64,000 nt of DNA, taken from positions 248,001-312,000 of the forward strand of contig NZ_JANQLX010000003.1 in assembly GCF_028280385.1 (NCBI RefSeq), in the 5' to 3' direction. This document shows, piece by piece, positions 45,679 through 55,775 of this stretch (positions within the stretch are counted from its first letter, which is position 1; each line of letters opens with the position of its first letter). This DNA is from Allomuricauda sp. (GTDB lineage Bacteria; Bacteroidota; Bacteroidia; Flavobacteriales; Flavobacteriaceae). The notes below the pieces were generated by a model. That model saw nothing but the letters and a program-made list of their open reading frames with translations. It made no database searches and had not been told where the DNA came from. Made by a program: the position numbers and the translations under genes.

Positions 45679-46071
45679 TTAGCCGCTCATCTTCAAGTCT
45701 TTCATGGCTTTGAGATGATCAAGTTCATCAACTACCTTGTCAACATCGTAATTTGCAATTCTCCGGCAACTATAATTTCTTTTAATGTCATTGACATAGG
45801 TGTGAATCTCCAGGGCATAATAATTTTCCAATTCAAATATGGGGTCATTCAGCATGGGGAGACGTTCATCCACCATGTGCTTGCCGAAAGATCGTGCACT
45901 ATATATTAATTTGAAATCATTTTCAAGGGTATCCGACCATTCAATGGTCACCTCAATAAAATTGTCCATTTTCTCTCTCAATTTATAGGTTGCTTTTTTA
46001 GGTATTTTTCCGGTTTCGTATTCCAATTTCACGAGGTCCATTATCCATTTTTCAAGAAAATTCTCCTTCAT
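45679..46071 (-). CDS. Hypothetical protein
   Basis: MKENFLEKWIMDLVKLEYETGKIPKKATYKLREKMD; uninterrupted ORF, coding-like composition. Confidence 0.5.
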   Translation of the reverse strand: MKENFLEKWIMDLVKLEYETGKIPKKATYKLREKMDNFIEVTIEWSDTLENDFKLIYSARSFGKHMVDERLPMLNDPIFELENYYALEIHTYVNDIKRNYSCRRIANYDVDKVVDELDHLKAMKDLKMSG

Positions 46072-46277
46072 TTTTCGTTTGATTTAGGTGTTCTGATTTT
46101 GTCCCAATTGGGATTTGGTTTATTGGAAGTTGAAGATGTTCCCATTTTGACGATATGCCCACTGAAAGGAACCCCAAAGGATATTTTGGGAACGATGGGG
46201 AAAGGTTGAAGAATGTACCTGGGTTAAGGGGGTGGGAAAGTACGTAGGTTAGGTTCCTGTGCAGATTTGGGTGTTGA

Positions 46278-47273
46278 CTAGTCTATTTCATGTAAGTGTA
46301 ATTTTAAAAAGTTTATTGTTTTGGTCCTTGCCTCCTCGCTTGGCGGGAGCCCATCATCATCAAAACCGTGGCCAACGTTATTATAAATTTCCATTTCCAC
46401 GGGAAATCCTTTTTTCTTTAGCAACTGGAACATGCACAAAGTGCTTTCGGCCAGATAATCGTTTTCTGGCAGTTGATATAGAACAGGGGCATAATTACCA
46501 TATATGATTTTTTCGTTGGCATTATCGCTGCATGGGTCTCCACCCCAATAACCATGGGCGATAGCCCCGCCGTAGTTAACCACACCACAGGCAAATCCAC
46601 CTTCCTCGGGCCTCTGGGCCGGTTCCCTAACACCATTGGAAATTCCGTATTCCTTGCCATCATAGCTTTGTGTCCAATTCCAATCTTGTGGGGTTAGATC
46701 GGTGTCAAATAAGGTGGCTGCAGTTGTATTTCCGCCATGCGAAAACCCAATAATGCCAATATCTTTGCTTCTTACTATGTTTGATCCCGCATGATTCTTT
46801 AGATTTCTAAGCATGCGCAAAGTTCCATAGGCATATCTAGGTCTTACAAATTCCGAGCTTATTTTGAAGGCATATGGAGGTTTCTTCCATTTCCCGGTTC
46901 GTTCCGCCGTTCCAGCGGGGGTATATCCATCCACCACGGCACATACAAAACCATTTTGAGTCAAAATTTCTTTCCACTCCTGAAATTGTCTGGACAGTTT
47001 CTTGGTTTTTGGGTTATCATGTTTCCACATACCGCCAGAGCCATGTTTTACCACAACAGCTGGCAATTGTCCTTCAGCCTTTGGGATGGATAGAAAAACG
47101 GGAACTTGTTTGCCTTCAACCACTATTTGGATAATGGTGTCAGTGGTGGCCGCATGAATGATAACTTCCTCATCAATTTCTTGAAAGTCATCTCCTTTTT
47201 GACATGAATTCAAAGAACTGAGTATGGCAATGAGGATTAATTTTGAATAAAAATGTATTTGGATGCTTTTCAT
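46278..47273 (-). CDS. Dienelactone hydrolase family alpha/beta hydrolase, secreted
   Basis: LPAVVVKHGSGGMWKH, IGIIGFSHGGNTTAATLF, NNVGHGFDDDG catalytic motifs. Confidence 0.85.
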   Translation of the reverse strand: MKSIQIHFYSKLILIAILSSLNSCQKGDDFQEIDEEVIIHAATTDTIIQIVVEGKQVPVFLSIPKAEGQLPAVVVKHGSGGMWKHDNPKTKKLSRQFQEWKEILTQNGFVCAVVDGYTPAGTAERTGKWKKPPYAFKISSEFVRPRYAYGTLRMLRNLKNHAGSNIVRSKDIGIIGFSHGGNTTAATLFDTDLTPQDWNWTQSYDGKEYGISNGVREPAQRPEEGGFACGVVNYGGAIAHGYWGGDPCSDNANEKIIYGNYAPVLYQLPENDYLAESTLCMFQLLKKKGFPVEMEIYNNVGHGFDDDGLPPSEEARTKTINFLKLHLHEID

Positions 47274-47286
47274 ATACGAATGGTTG

Positions 47287-48234
47287 TCAATAAGTACAGG
47301 TACAGTTTGAAATACCCCTTAAAAAGTTAACTCCTACGGTGAGCTGCAATGTACTTGTGGCTATAGAGGGCACGCTGCCCATGTAAAAATGGTAGGCCAG
47401 CCCAAAGTATAAATCCCCCTTTTGTGCCCCTAACATTGGGCCTAGAGACAAGGGTTGACCCAATTGATCATTTAAAAATCGATAGGTGATACCGGCATAA
47501 TAATAATCATGAAAATCATACCACCTGAACTTGGTGTTGACATCGGTGGAAGAACGACCATCACTTTCATAATACTGGAACATGAGGGAAGGCTCCAGCT
47601 CAAACACAGCTCTTTTGTCGCTTCTAAAGCGCATTCCCGCATAGGCGTAATAGTTTCTTAGGATATTGGGTTCATACAAAAAGTCATAAGCCTGAAAGTC
47701 CTTGTTCAAAATATTGGATGCATTGAGACTCAGATAAAAGTTCTTTTTGCGATATAGGATGCCTACATCAAAATTGGGATTGCTCGAAGCTTTGTTACCA
47801 ACAATGGCAGGATCATTTTCCCCGCCAAATTCATTGGTGTTGATTCGGAATTGGTTCAAATTGAAGGAAAGTGCAAATGAGAAAAATTGTTCAGTATGTT
47901 CGTCTATAGTAAGGTGGTGTGCAAAGGAAACTTTGGCACCTTTTTGTTGGGTTTCCCCGTTGGCATCATTGTAGAGTACCATGCCAATGCCAGACCTATA
48001 TCCCAAACGGACATCTGCGGATAAAGTTTGGGTTTCCGGGGCTTCTTTTATCCCCATCCATTGGGTAACCCCACTTAACCGAACTTTTACAAAATTTCCT
48101 ATCCCGGCATAACTTGGGGACATCACAAAGGGATTATCAGAAAGGTATTGTGAGATTTGCGGAATATTGACCTCTTGTGAATTGGAAGCTGTGGCCCAAA
48201 AAAACATCAATATCAAAACATTACTTTTTTTCAT
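47287..48234 (-). CDS. PorP/SprF family type IX secretion membrane protein
   Basis: IPQISQYLSDNPFVMSPSYAGIGNFVKVRLSGVTQWMGIKEAPETQ; start set at MKKSNVL. Confidence 0.88.
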   Translation of the reverse strand: MKKSNVLILMFFWATASNSQEVNIPQISQYLSDNPFVMSPSYAGIGNFVKVRLSGVTQWMGIKEAPETQTLSADVRLGYRSGIGMVLYNDANGETQQKGAKVSFAHHLTIDEHTEQFFSFALSFNLNQFRINTNEFGGENDPAIVGNKASSNPNFDVGILYRKKNFYLSLNASNILNKDFQAYDFLYEPNILRNYYAYAGMRFRSDKRAVFELEPSLMFQYYESDGRSSTDVNTKFRWYDFHDYYYAGITYRFLNDQLGQPLSLGPMLGAQKGDLYFGLAYHFYMGSVPSIATSTLQLTVGVNFLRGISNCTCTY

Positions 48235-48245
48235 GATCAATTGCA

Positions 48246-51200
48246 TTAACGGTATAGGGTAAAGTTTCCAATCCATGAATTCTCATTGGGGATATAAATA
48301 CCCTGCCCCTGCTCATTAAGTTTACCAGGATTGATAATTTCCGCTCTATACCAATAGTCACCTGAAGGCAGTTCTTTGCCATTATAGGTTCCGTCCCAAC
48401 CTTGATCTTGCAGGCCGTTACCACTTTGCAACAGTTGGTGCAAGGGTCTGCCGTAACGATCAAAGATCCATGTGGCAAATTCCAACTCAGGATGCCCTTC
48501 TATGGTGATCTGCCAAGTATCCTTATATCCATCACCATTGGGAGTGAATACAGGGGGAATATGAATTTTTAGAGGTTCGATGAAAATGGTGGCCGAGGTT
48601 TCACAACCATTGACATCCCGAACGCTTACTTTATATATTCCTGTTTCCGATATGGAAAATGTGTTTTGGGAAGAACCAGGTTCGTTTTCAGAATAGAAGG
48701 TATAAGGAGCCTCACCGCCTACGGCCGTTGCTGAAATCTGGTTAATTCCAGTTTGTGTTATTTCCAGTTCTATCGTAGCAACGCTGTCCAGACTGAATTC
48801 CACAATGTTTTCACAACCATCGCTGTGTAAAAGGTATAGGAAATGGTCCCCGGGAGGTATGGCTCCAAATTCCGAACTCGATTGTAAGTTGGTGGTATCT
48901 GTAGTGTTGATGCCATAGAGCACGTCATTGCCAACACCCGTATCTTCCAAGTGGATTGAAATGGAATAAGTAGCTAGGGTACAATCGTATTGTTCGGTAA
49001 CTGATGCCTCTAGATTGGTTCCGGGAGCTATGGTGATGATTTCTTCCTGCACACATCCGCTGGCATCCACTATGCTAATCTCATAGGTGCCTGCTGGAAG
49101 CCCGTCCAAGGAAAAAGAATTATTGGGAAAGCTTAAGGGAACGCCGGAGTTAACTTGAACGGAATAGGGAGGCGCTCCGTTTTCAACTGTAAATTGAATA
49201 TATCCGTCTTGGGCATCCTTACAAGATTCATTGCTTTGCGAATATGAAACTGTAAAACATAAGAATGAAATTACTTGTTTGACCATATGGATATTCCCAG
49301 ATGCGTCGGTAATGCTATAATACCGATTAATGGTATTCTCCAATTGTTCATCTAAATGGTGTGCAACAATAGGTATACTGCAGTTGTCAGCGGCATCAGT
49401 AACCACAGAGATATCTGGGGTTGGCACCTCCTCTGGTGAAGTCACAATTATGGGCGCAGGGTCGCTTGCCGTTGGGTCTGTGGTGTCGTTGACGGTTATG
49501 ATCTGTTGTACGTTGATGGAGTTCCCGGCTGTATCCTCGACACCATAGGTTCGTGTGATAACCTCCGGGTTGTTACCCGCATCGGAAACATCGAGGATAT
49601 GGGTTACTAAGGGAGGTCCGCAATCATCACTGGCCGTAACGATGGAGATATCGGGTGCGGGAACGTCAGCTGTGCACTGTACGGTCACCGGAGAAATGGG
49701 AAGGGCAGAGGGGGGCGTATCGTCTATGGTAACGGTCACGGATGCGGAGGCATCCCCACAAGGAGGAGCCCCTGCCACGGTGTATGTGTATACGCCCGCC
49801 CCTGCGAGTGCGGGGCTCCAAGTTCCGCTTCCATCGGGTGCTCCCCCGAGCTCTGCGAATAGCTGTGGGGCCGTTACGAGATCGCCTCCACATATGGTCA
49901 GGCTTCCGTCGGTCCCTGCTTCGGGCTGTGGCTGTTCGCTCACGGTGACCTGTGCTGTTGCGTCTGTTGTACATGGTGCTGTTGCGGCCACGGTGTATGT
50001 GTATACGCCCGCCCCTGCGAGTGCGGGGCTCCAAGTTCCGCCTCCATCGGGTGCTCCCCCGAGCTCTGCGAGTAGCTGTGGGGCCGTTACGAGATCGCCT
50101 CCACATATGGTCAGGCTTCCGTTGGTCCCGGCGTCGGGCTGGTCGTTGTTGGTTATGGTGACCTCGTCAAAGGAATCCGTGCAGTTGCCGTTGGTTATGG
50201 TCCACCTGAGGATGGCGCTCTGCCCGGCTGCCAGTCCGGTGACATTGGTCGTTGGGTCGGTGGGTGTCTGTATGGTCACGGCCCCGCCGCTGACGTGGGT
50301 CCAAGTTCCGGTCCCCGCGCTGGGGCTGTTGGCAGCCATGGTGAAGTCCCCGTGGTCGCACTGTTCGATGTCAGCCCCGGCGTCGGCCACGGGCTGCTGG
50401 TCTATGGTAAGGTCCATGGCATCAACGGCACTAGGGCATGTACCTGTGCTGGCTGCCGTAAGGGTAAGGGTGACAACGTTCCCGATGTCCGCGGGGACGG
50501 GGTTGTACTCCGCATTGAGCACCGTCGGGTCCGTGAAGCTGCCCCCACCGTTGTGGGTCCACACCACAGTGTCGAAACCACCTGCGCTCGCGCCGGCAAC
50601 AGTGTAGGGAAGCGCACCGCATATCTCCTCGTCAGCCCCGGCGTCGGCCACGGGGGCCGGGGTGATTGTGATATCAAAAAAATGTTGGTCAGTACAAAGC
50701 GGACTTATTCCTGTTTGGTCATATACATAATATGTGCCAGAAGTAGATATACTTTCCCCCTGTAGGTATTTGTTTCCAGTTCCATTTGGGCCGTCATAAT
50801 AGGCTTGATTACCACTTAAATTAAAGCCATTGATGAAGAGTAATTCATAAGACCCGCATGCATTTACATTTGCAATGGGATCGAGATTGGGAGTGGTATA
50901 GACATTAATGGTTTGTTGAAGATCCAAAGTATTACCAGCTGCATCTGTGATTCGATAGGTGCGGGTCATTGTACCTGGATTTGAGCCTACCAAAGGGCTA
51001 TCATTTACAAATACAATTGGATCTACAGTTGTCAAAGCACAATTGTCATCTGCATTAACTACTTCTGCTATACTTGGGGGTGGAATTACATCGCAGACTT
51101 CCAAGGAAATATTTGTCAGATTGCCGGTAGGTGGAATAAGATCACCGTACCCAAGGGTGAATACATTTACACCAGCAAAATCTACATCGTCAAAATAGAC

Positions 51201-52838
51201 ATAACCGAGTAACGGGTCATAGCTGGTAGCATTCACTATTTCCAATGGTTTCCCGTCATTGAATTCACCATCGCCATCTTTTTCAATGATGAGTTGCAAA
51301 CAATCACCTGCATCTTTTAAATTGGAACCACTCACATCAATTCGAAGACTAACCCCAGAGATCGGAGGAACCGTAACCGATTGACTTGATTGAACCCTCC
51401 ATTCCCTTGCCATCCTAGATTGAATTCCTGTAGGAACGTCTATATTAGTGCCATCCAAGCTGGCATTATCATGGGCCATGAGCAGGTAGTTGTGTTTGAA
51501 CGAAGAATTTGAAGGACTAAATGATGGTCTCGATTGATCTAGATTATCTTTGTCAAAAACATTGTTCGTGGAGATTGTTACAATGTCTCCTGTAGAAATA
51601 CGTTGGTGTATACTATAATATAATTTAAAATCTAAATCTCCGTTAAGGCCGGTATCATGATCGTCCTTATCATAGTTAAAAATTCTTTCTTTGGCCAGGC
51701 CGTGAATATTAAACCTATAAGAAGGATTGGCCTTCCAAACAACAGTACTATCCATAGCGTAGTAATCCGAATTACCATTGTTTAAAGTTATTCCATACTT
51801 GATCGCCAAATAAGATTCAATCTGTTTTTGTGACAAACTGGACAGAACTTTGTCCACTAATATGATTTCCGCTATATCCGCATTGAGATTTTTGTCCTCG
51901 TGGTCGCCATTAAAGTGCTTTCCTATTGTCTTATAGAAAAATAATCTGTTGGAGGATTTTAGGGTTGTTCGTAGTAGATTGATATCCGGTTCACCATTTA
52001 TATATGTTTTTAATACTTCTTCATCTTCTACCTTATCAGGTAACCGGGTAATTGTTGCAATGGTAGGGCCATTGATTACTTTTGTTCCTGTATACAATTC
52101 TCCCCCGGAATCATTATGCCAAGTTCTACTTATTGCCAAATGATTGTTCTTATCAACCCCAATAGACATGTTGGTGCGCCATTGATTCTCGATAGATGAT
52201 TCGTGATGTACGTCCACATCTCCCCCCAATAATGGGGGAATGGTCTCTGGAGTGTCTCCGGCACCTTGAATGTTATTAAAAACGATAAATGCAGAAATAG
52301 AGTCAAGATTAACAGATTTAAAATACAGCCCTTCACCATTTCCACTTGCATCAAAATTGATGACGGGATTGTGGTTTAGATTATCAACACTATTTCTTCT
52401 AAATGTAGGTCTGCCGGGTACTGTGCCACTTGGGGAAAGATGACTTGAATATCCAAAAGAGTATTCATAACCATTAGGATACGGAGAGGGCCATTGGGTA
52501 TTGTCGGATTGAAATGGAACCCCGTCTTGTTCAATGTAATGTACCACATCCCACCATTTATCCACTTTTGTTCCATCTCCGCCTGGTACGCCAAATGTGC
52601 CCGGCACACCAGGGTCAGGAAGATATAGGTAATATGGACTTGGATCTGCATTTACAGCTTTGTCTGCTCTTAGCCAAGTGTCCGTAAAGGTGGGTAATTG
52701 TCCATGTACACTTAGGTTGGTGCCGAGAAATGAGCATACCAGCATGAATAACTGAACCCAAGAAATTATGCTTTTTTCCTGGCTTTTTGTAAAAAATTTG
52801 GCATATGGCAATGCGTTGGAATGTAGAAACAGTATCAT
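48246..52838 (-). CDS. Large repeat adhesin with HYR/PKD-like domains and gliding-motility-type C-terminal domain (T9SS type B-like)
   Basis: SLEVCDVIPPPSIAEVVNADDNCALTTVDPIVFVNDSP; end IPPVFTPNGDGYKDTWQITIEGHPELEFATWIFDRYGRPLHQ. Confidence 0.92.
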   Translation of the reverse strand: MILFLHSNALPYAKFFTKSQEKSIISWVQLFMLVCSFLGTNLSVHGQLPTFTDTWLRADKAVNADPSPYYLYLPDPGVPGTFGVPGGDGTKVDKWWDVVHYIEQDGVPFQSDNTQWPSPYPNGYEYSFGYSSHLSPSGTVPGRPTFRRNSVDNLNHNPVINFDASGNGEGLYFKSVNLDSISAFIVFNNIQGAGDTPETIPPLLGGDVDVHHESSIENQWRTNMSIGVDKNNHLAISRTWHNDSGGELYTGTKVINGPTIATITRLPDKVEDEEVLKTYINGEPDINLLRTTLKSSNRLFFYKTIGKHFNGDHEDKNLNADIAEIILVDKVLSSLSQKQIESYLAIKYGITLNNGNSDYYAMDSTVVWKANPSYRFNIHGLAKERIFNYDKDDHDTGLNGDLDFKLYYSIHQRISTGDIVTISTNNVFDKDNLDQSRPSFSPSNSSFKHNYLLMAHDNASLDGTNIDVPTGIQSRMAREWRVQSSQSVTVPPISGVSLRIDVSGSNLKDAGDCLQLIIEKDGDGEFNDGKPLEIVNATSYDPLLGYVYFDDVDFAGVNVFTLGYGDLIPPTGNLTNISLEVCDVIPPPSIAEVVNADDNCALTTVDPIVFVNDSPLVGSNPGTMTRTYRITDAAGNTLDLQQTINVYTTPNLDPIANVNACGSYELLFINGFNLSGNQAYYDGPNGTGNKYLQGESISTSGTYYVYDQTGISPLCTDQHFFDITITPAPVADAGADEEICGALPYTVAGASAGGFDTVVWTHNGGGSFTDPTVLNAEYNPVPADIGNVVTLTLTAASTGTCPSAVDAMDLTIDQQPVADAGADIEQCDHGDFTMAANSPSAGTGTWTHVSGGAVTIQTPTDPTTNVTGLAAGQSAILRWTITNGNCTDSFDEVTITNNDQPDAGTNGSLTICGGDLVTAPQLLAELGGAPDGGGTWSPALAGAGVYTYTVAATAPCTTDATAQVTVSEQPQPEAGTDGSLTICGGDLVTAPQLFAELGGAPDGSGTWSPALAGAGVYTYTVAGAPPCGDASASVTVTIDDTPPSALPISPVTVQCTADVPAPDISIVTASDDCGPPLVTHILDVSDAGNNPEVITRTYGVEDTAGNSINVQQIITVNDTTDPTASDPAPIIVTSPEEVPTPDISVVTDAADNCSIPIVAHHLDEQLENTINRYYSITDASGNIHMVKQVISFLCFTVSYSQSNESCKDAQDGYIQFTVENGAPPYSVQVNSGVPLSFPNNSFSLDGLPAGTYEISIVDASGCVQEEIITIAPGTNLEASVTEQYDCTLATYSISIHLEDTGVGNDVLYGINTTDTTNLQSSSEFGAIPPGDHFLYLLHSDGCENIVEFSLDSVATIELEITQTGINQISATAVGGEAPYTFYSENEPGSSQNTFSISETGIYKVSVRDVNGCETSATIFIEPLKIHIPPVFTPNGDGYKDTWQITIEGHPELEFATWIFDRYGRPLHQLLQSGNGLQDQGWDGTYNGKELPSGDYWYRAEIINPGKLNEQGQGIYIPNENSWIGNFTLYR
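49774..49928 (-). repeat. 155-bp intragenic repeat, copy 1
   Basis: Nearly identical to 49987-50141 (a few substitutions by eye), offset 213 bp. Confidence 0.85.
49987..50141 (-). repeat. 155-bp intragenic repeat, copy 2
   Basis: Nearly identical to 49774-49928; encodes SLTICGGDLVTAPQLxAELGGAPDGxGTWSPALAGAGVYTYTVA. Confidence 0.85.
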
Positions 52839-52930
52839 AGGCTAGTAGGTTTAACCGACACTTTCCATTGAAAGATTGGGACATGAATGCACCATAAAAG
52901 AAAATATTTCCATTTAATGCTTGGAGGCGG

Positions 52931-52960
52931 AATTAACCGATGGTGCTTCCCAATTGACGA
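52931..52960. promoter_or_regulatory. LytTR-like direct repeat pair upstream of large adhesin
   Basis: AATTAACCG (52931) and AATTGACGA (52952), 21-bp period. Confidence 0.5.
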
Positions 52961-53043
52961 ATGACGCTGCTGAATCCATAAAACGACGAATGGTCCTGAA
53001 ATCTTAAAAGCGAAGTTTCTTAACTAGTTTTCAGCTAGTAAAA

Positions 53044-53069
53044 AGCCGCCAAAGAATCCTTTGGCGGCT
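53044..53069 (-). terminator. Terminator after OmpA-family gene
   Basis: AGCCGCCAAAG-AATC-CTTTGGCGGCT; minus-strand T-run. Confidence 0.85.
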
Positions 53070-53150
53070 CAACCAATGCTGCAGTCAAGAACACACATAT
53101 TGCACCAAATCCTATATTCTCAGATTACCATATAGATGGGAGCAGCATGG

Positions 53151-55307
53151 TTATTTTATTAAATTGATCTCTACCCTTCGGTTTTGTTTTCTTCCTTCTT
53201 TGGTGGCATTGGATGCAATGGGCCTTTCTTCCCCATACCCAATGGCAGTGAGTCGCGAAGGATCAATATTGTTCTGAATCAGAAAATCACGAACTGCATT
53301 TGCCCTGGATTCTGACAAACGTTGGTTGCTTGCAGAGCTCCCTACACTATCTGTATGACCTTCCACCGTAAATTGGGCCGTTGGGTATTCGTTAAGAATT
53401 TGGATGATATCGATCATGACCGATAAAGATTCAGACTGTATGGTGGATTTACCGGTATTGAACAGGATGGTTTTGGCATAACTGTTCAACTGTTTTTGTA
53501 CTTCTTCCGTTACTTCTGGGCATCCATGATTACTCAATGTACCTGGTACTTCAGGGCAGATGTCATCGATGTCCACCAAACCATCCCCATCAGTATCTGG
53601 GCAACCTAGTTTTTCTACAGGACCTGGTTCCTCTGGACATGTGTCATCTTTATCCAATACCCCGTCTCCATCAGTGTCCTTCCAGGGACAACCATTATTT
53701 TCTTTGGGACCGGCAAGTTCTGGGCAACTGTCCTCTTTATCCTTGGTGCCATCACCATCAGTATCTGGCCATGGACAACCTTGGTTTTCAACGGGGCCTG
53801 CTTGCTGCGGGCAGGCATCGTCCTTGTCCAATACCCTATCCGCGTCCGTATCCGGCCATGGGCATCCACCATTTTCTGTGGGGCCGGCCGTATCTAGGCA
53901 ACCATCTTTTCTATCCTTGATCCCGTCCTGATCGCGATCTTTTAATTTTCCTTGATACACGGGAACTTTTAATCCGGCGTAGACATCCAAGGATCGGGTA
54001 TTTTCGCCAAGTAGCGTTGATAGAACGGAACCAGAACCTACGTATAGCGGCCCCAATCGGAGTCCCGCGCCCCATTGCGGCCCAGCTCCTTGCAAAAGTG
54101 TTACGGGGGAGTAAATGCTCAACCATGTTGTTTCCAATCTGGGTGAAAGGGTAAGCCTATTAAGGATACGGTTGGTGTTTACTTTGTTTTTAGCAGTAAG
54201 AGAAAGATCGGAGCTTAGATTTAGATATAATTTGGAATACATGTTCCAGTCCACAGTGGTGTGAAGGGCCGTTGGCAAATGGCTATCAGCGGTTGCCGAT
54301 GTGCCCCCTTCAGTATCAAAGTTTTCTTCAAGGGCCTCTTCCAAATCTTGTCCATCAAAGGCATCTATATCCACCGTTGTATTTAGGTCATAAGTAGTGC
54401 TTTCGCCATTGGAGTTGGAAATTTTCCCGATATCGGTTACGGAAAGTCCAAATTTTAGTTTGTACTTGTTAACACCTTTGTTTATGATGGTTTTACCTTG
54501 GGAATCTTTATAGGAGTACTGTGCATGATCAGGCCGCCATTCGTACACAAAACCTAGATCTGCCCCAAAACCACTTGCATTGCTGGTGTCCAGAATGTTG
54601 GATACGCTTATGTCATTATCTGTAACATCGGTACCATAAGTTAAATTACCATTGGTGGTCACCTCTCGAGTGGCAGCATTATAATCCAACGAGATATTGG
54701 TACCATTTACATAGGCATGATGTGACCCCAAAAGATATTTTAAGGTTACACCTCCTTTTATAAAATGTTGGCCGCGGTCCATTAATACCCGTGCATAGCT
54801 GGCGCCAAATTCCGCCCAAAGGTTGATGGCACCGGAAACTTCCCCTTCATCAACAAAAAAATCTTCGCTCTCATCAATACCGCCCTCACTATCCAAAGTA
54901 GAGCCATTTACGTCATCCAGATTAAAAAAGAGCCTACCCCTGGTGTATAGCGCTATACTGTTTTTCGGGTTTATGGATAGCATAAGGGCAGGTCCCAAAA
55001 TATCTACATTGGTACTGAGAAAATTATTTTCCTTGGGAGTGATTGTTGCTTCATCAAAGATGTTGTCGATATCGGTTTTAAAGGCATCCGAAAGGTCGAC
55101 ACCCATATAATTATTTCCGAAAAATGTACTTAGACCAACAAGATTTAGGTCAAATTTAGTTCTGGAATCGGCAATTTCAGCTGGATTTAGCAATATTCCA
55201 TGTACACCGCTATAATTGTCGACCAAGTAGCCTGTATAGGATTGGGAATGTGTCTTATTAAAAAAAGTCAGAATGAAGATTCCGACCAATACGATTTTAG
55301 ATTTCAT
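53151..55307 (-). CDS. DUF5723-like outer-membrane protein with thrombospondin type-3 repeats and OmpA C-terminal domain
   Basis: [32 protein letters not shown] repeats; [19 protein letters not shown]...[29 protein letters not shown]. Confidence 0.9.
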   Translation of the reverse strand: MKSKIVLVGIFILTFFNKTHSQSYTGYLVDNYSGVHGILLNPAEIADSRTKFDLNLVGLSTFFGNNYMGVDLSDAFKTDIDNIFDEATITPKENNFLSTNVDILGPALMLSINPKNSIALYTRGRLFFNLDDVNGSTLDSEGGIDESEDFFVDEGEVSGAINLWAEFGASYARVLMDRGQHFIKGGVTLKYLLGSHHAYVNGTNISLDYNAATREVTTNGNLTYGTDVTDNDISVSNILDTSNASGFGADLGFVYEWRPDHAQYSYKDSQGKTIINKGVNKYKLKFGLSVTDIGKISNSNGESTTYDLNTTVDIDAFDGQDLEEALEENFDTEGGTSATADSHLPTALHTTVDWNMYSKLYLNLSSDLSLTAKNKVNTNRILNRLTLSPRLETTWLSIYSPVTLLQGAGPQWGAGLRLGPLYVGSGSVLSTLLGENTRSLDVYAGLKVPVYQGKLKDRDQDGIKDRKDGCLDTAGPTENGGCPWPDTDADRVLDKDDACPQQAGPVENQGCPWPDTDGDGTKDKEDSCPELAGPKENNGCPWKDTDGDGVLDKDDTCPEEPGPVEKLGCPDTDGDGLVDIDDICPEVPGTLSNHGCPEVTEEVQKQLNSYAKTILFNTGKSTIQSESLSVMIDIIQILNEYPTAQFTVEGHTDSVGSSASNQRLSESRANAVRDFLIQNNIDPSRLTAIGYGEERPIASNATKEGRKQNRRVEINLIK

Positions 55308-55393
55308 TGTTTGGGGTTGTTTATTAATTGTTCGGGCAAATAGATGGCAACCCTTTGGAATTATGTCCTACCAATGAATAAACCCCTAGTTTG

Positions 55394-55423
55394 AATTGAT
55401 GGATGGTGCTTTTGGGTTAACGG
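55394..55423. promoter_or_regulatory. LytTR-like direct repeat pair upstream of OmpA-family gene
   Basis: AATTGATGG (55394) and GGTTAACGG (55415), 21-bp period. Confidence 0.45.
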
Positions 55424-55688
55424 TTATTAGCTGATAAACCACACATTTGGGTAGCCGAAAGTTGATGTCTGGTATTCTAAAAAAGCGTTTGGACTGGTAC
55501 CAACAAAAAATCCATTACAACCAAGGAATTTTTTAATTCCTTGGCGCAATGGAAACCTCAACTAAACTAAACACTTTGTGACCAACAGCCTAAAGTGTAT
55601 TGCTATGAACAGTAGTCAAATCTGAGAATCAAACCAACTACTAATTACACTACAAACTTAGGTATAGGAGGGCTTTGGTTGGTGCGGG

Positions 55689-55739
55689 AATTAACGGATG
55701 CCCGGTTTGGCTTCATGAATGCCCTGTTTCAACCAACGG
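55689..55739. promoter_or_regulatory. Three 21-bp phased units upstream of OmpA-family gene
   Basis: AATTAACGGATGCCCGGTTTG / GCTTCATGAATGCCCTGTTTC / AACCAACGGATGGG. Confidence 0.4.
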
Positions 55740-55775
55740 ATGGGATTTAAGTAATTATCCGTCATGGGACGTATC

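Noticed and set aside
46106-46153. Possible LytTR-like half-sites (AATTGGGAT, TTTTGACGA) upstream of 45679-46071
   Set aside because: No partner at 21-22 bp spacing; single half-sites occur by chance.
49555-50607. 350-aa plus-strand ORF (and several smaller ones) opposite the second adhesin gene
   Set aside because: Lies antisense to a well-supported repeat protein in a GC-rich stretch; long antisense ORFs are expected there and the protein shows no family features.
53806-53826. CCTGCTTGCTGCGGGCAGG resembling the tRNA-associated palindromes
   Set aside because: Inside TSP3 coding sequence, imperfect stem, explained by Gly/Ala/Cys codons.
53537-53931. Plus-strand ORFs of 123-127 aa opposite the thrombospondin type-3 repeats
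   Set aside because: Low-complexity antisense reading of a repetitive coding region.
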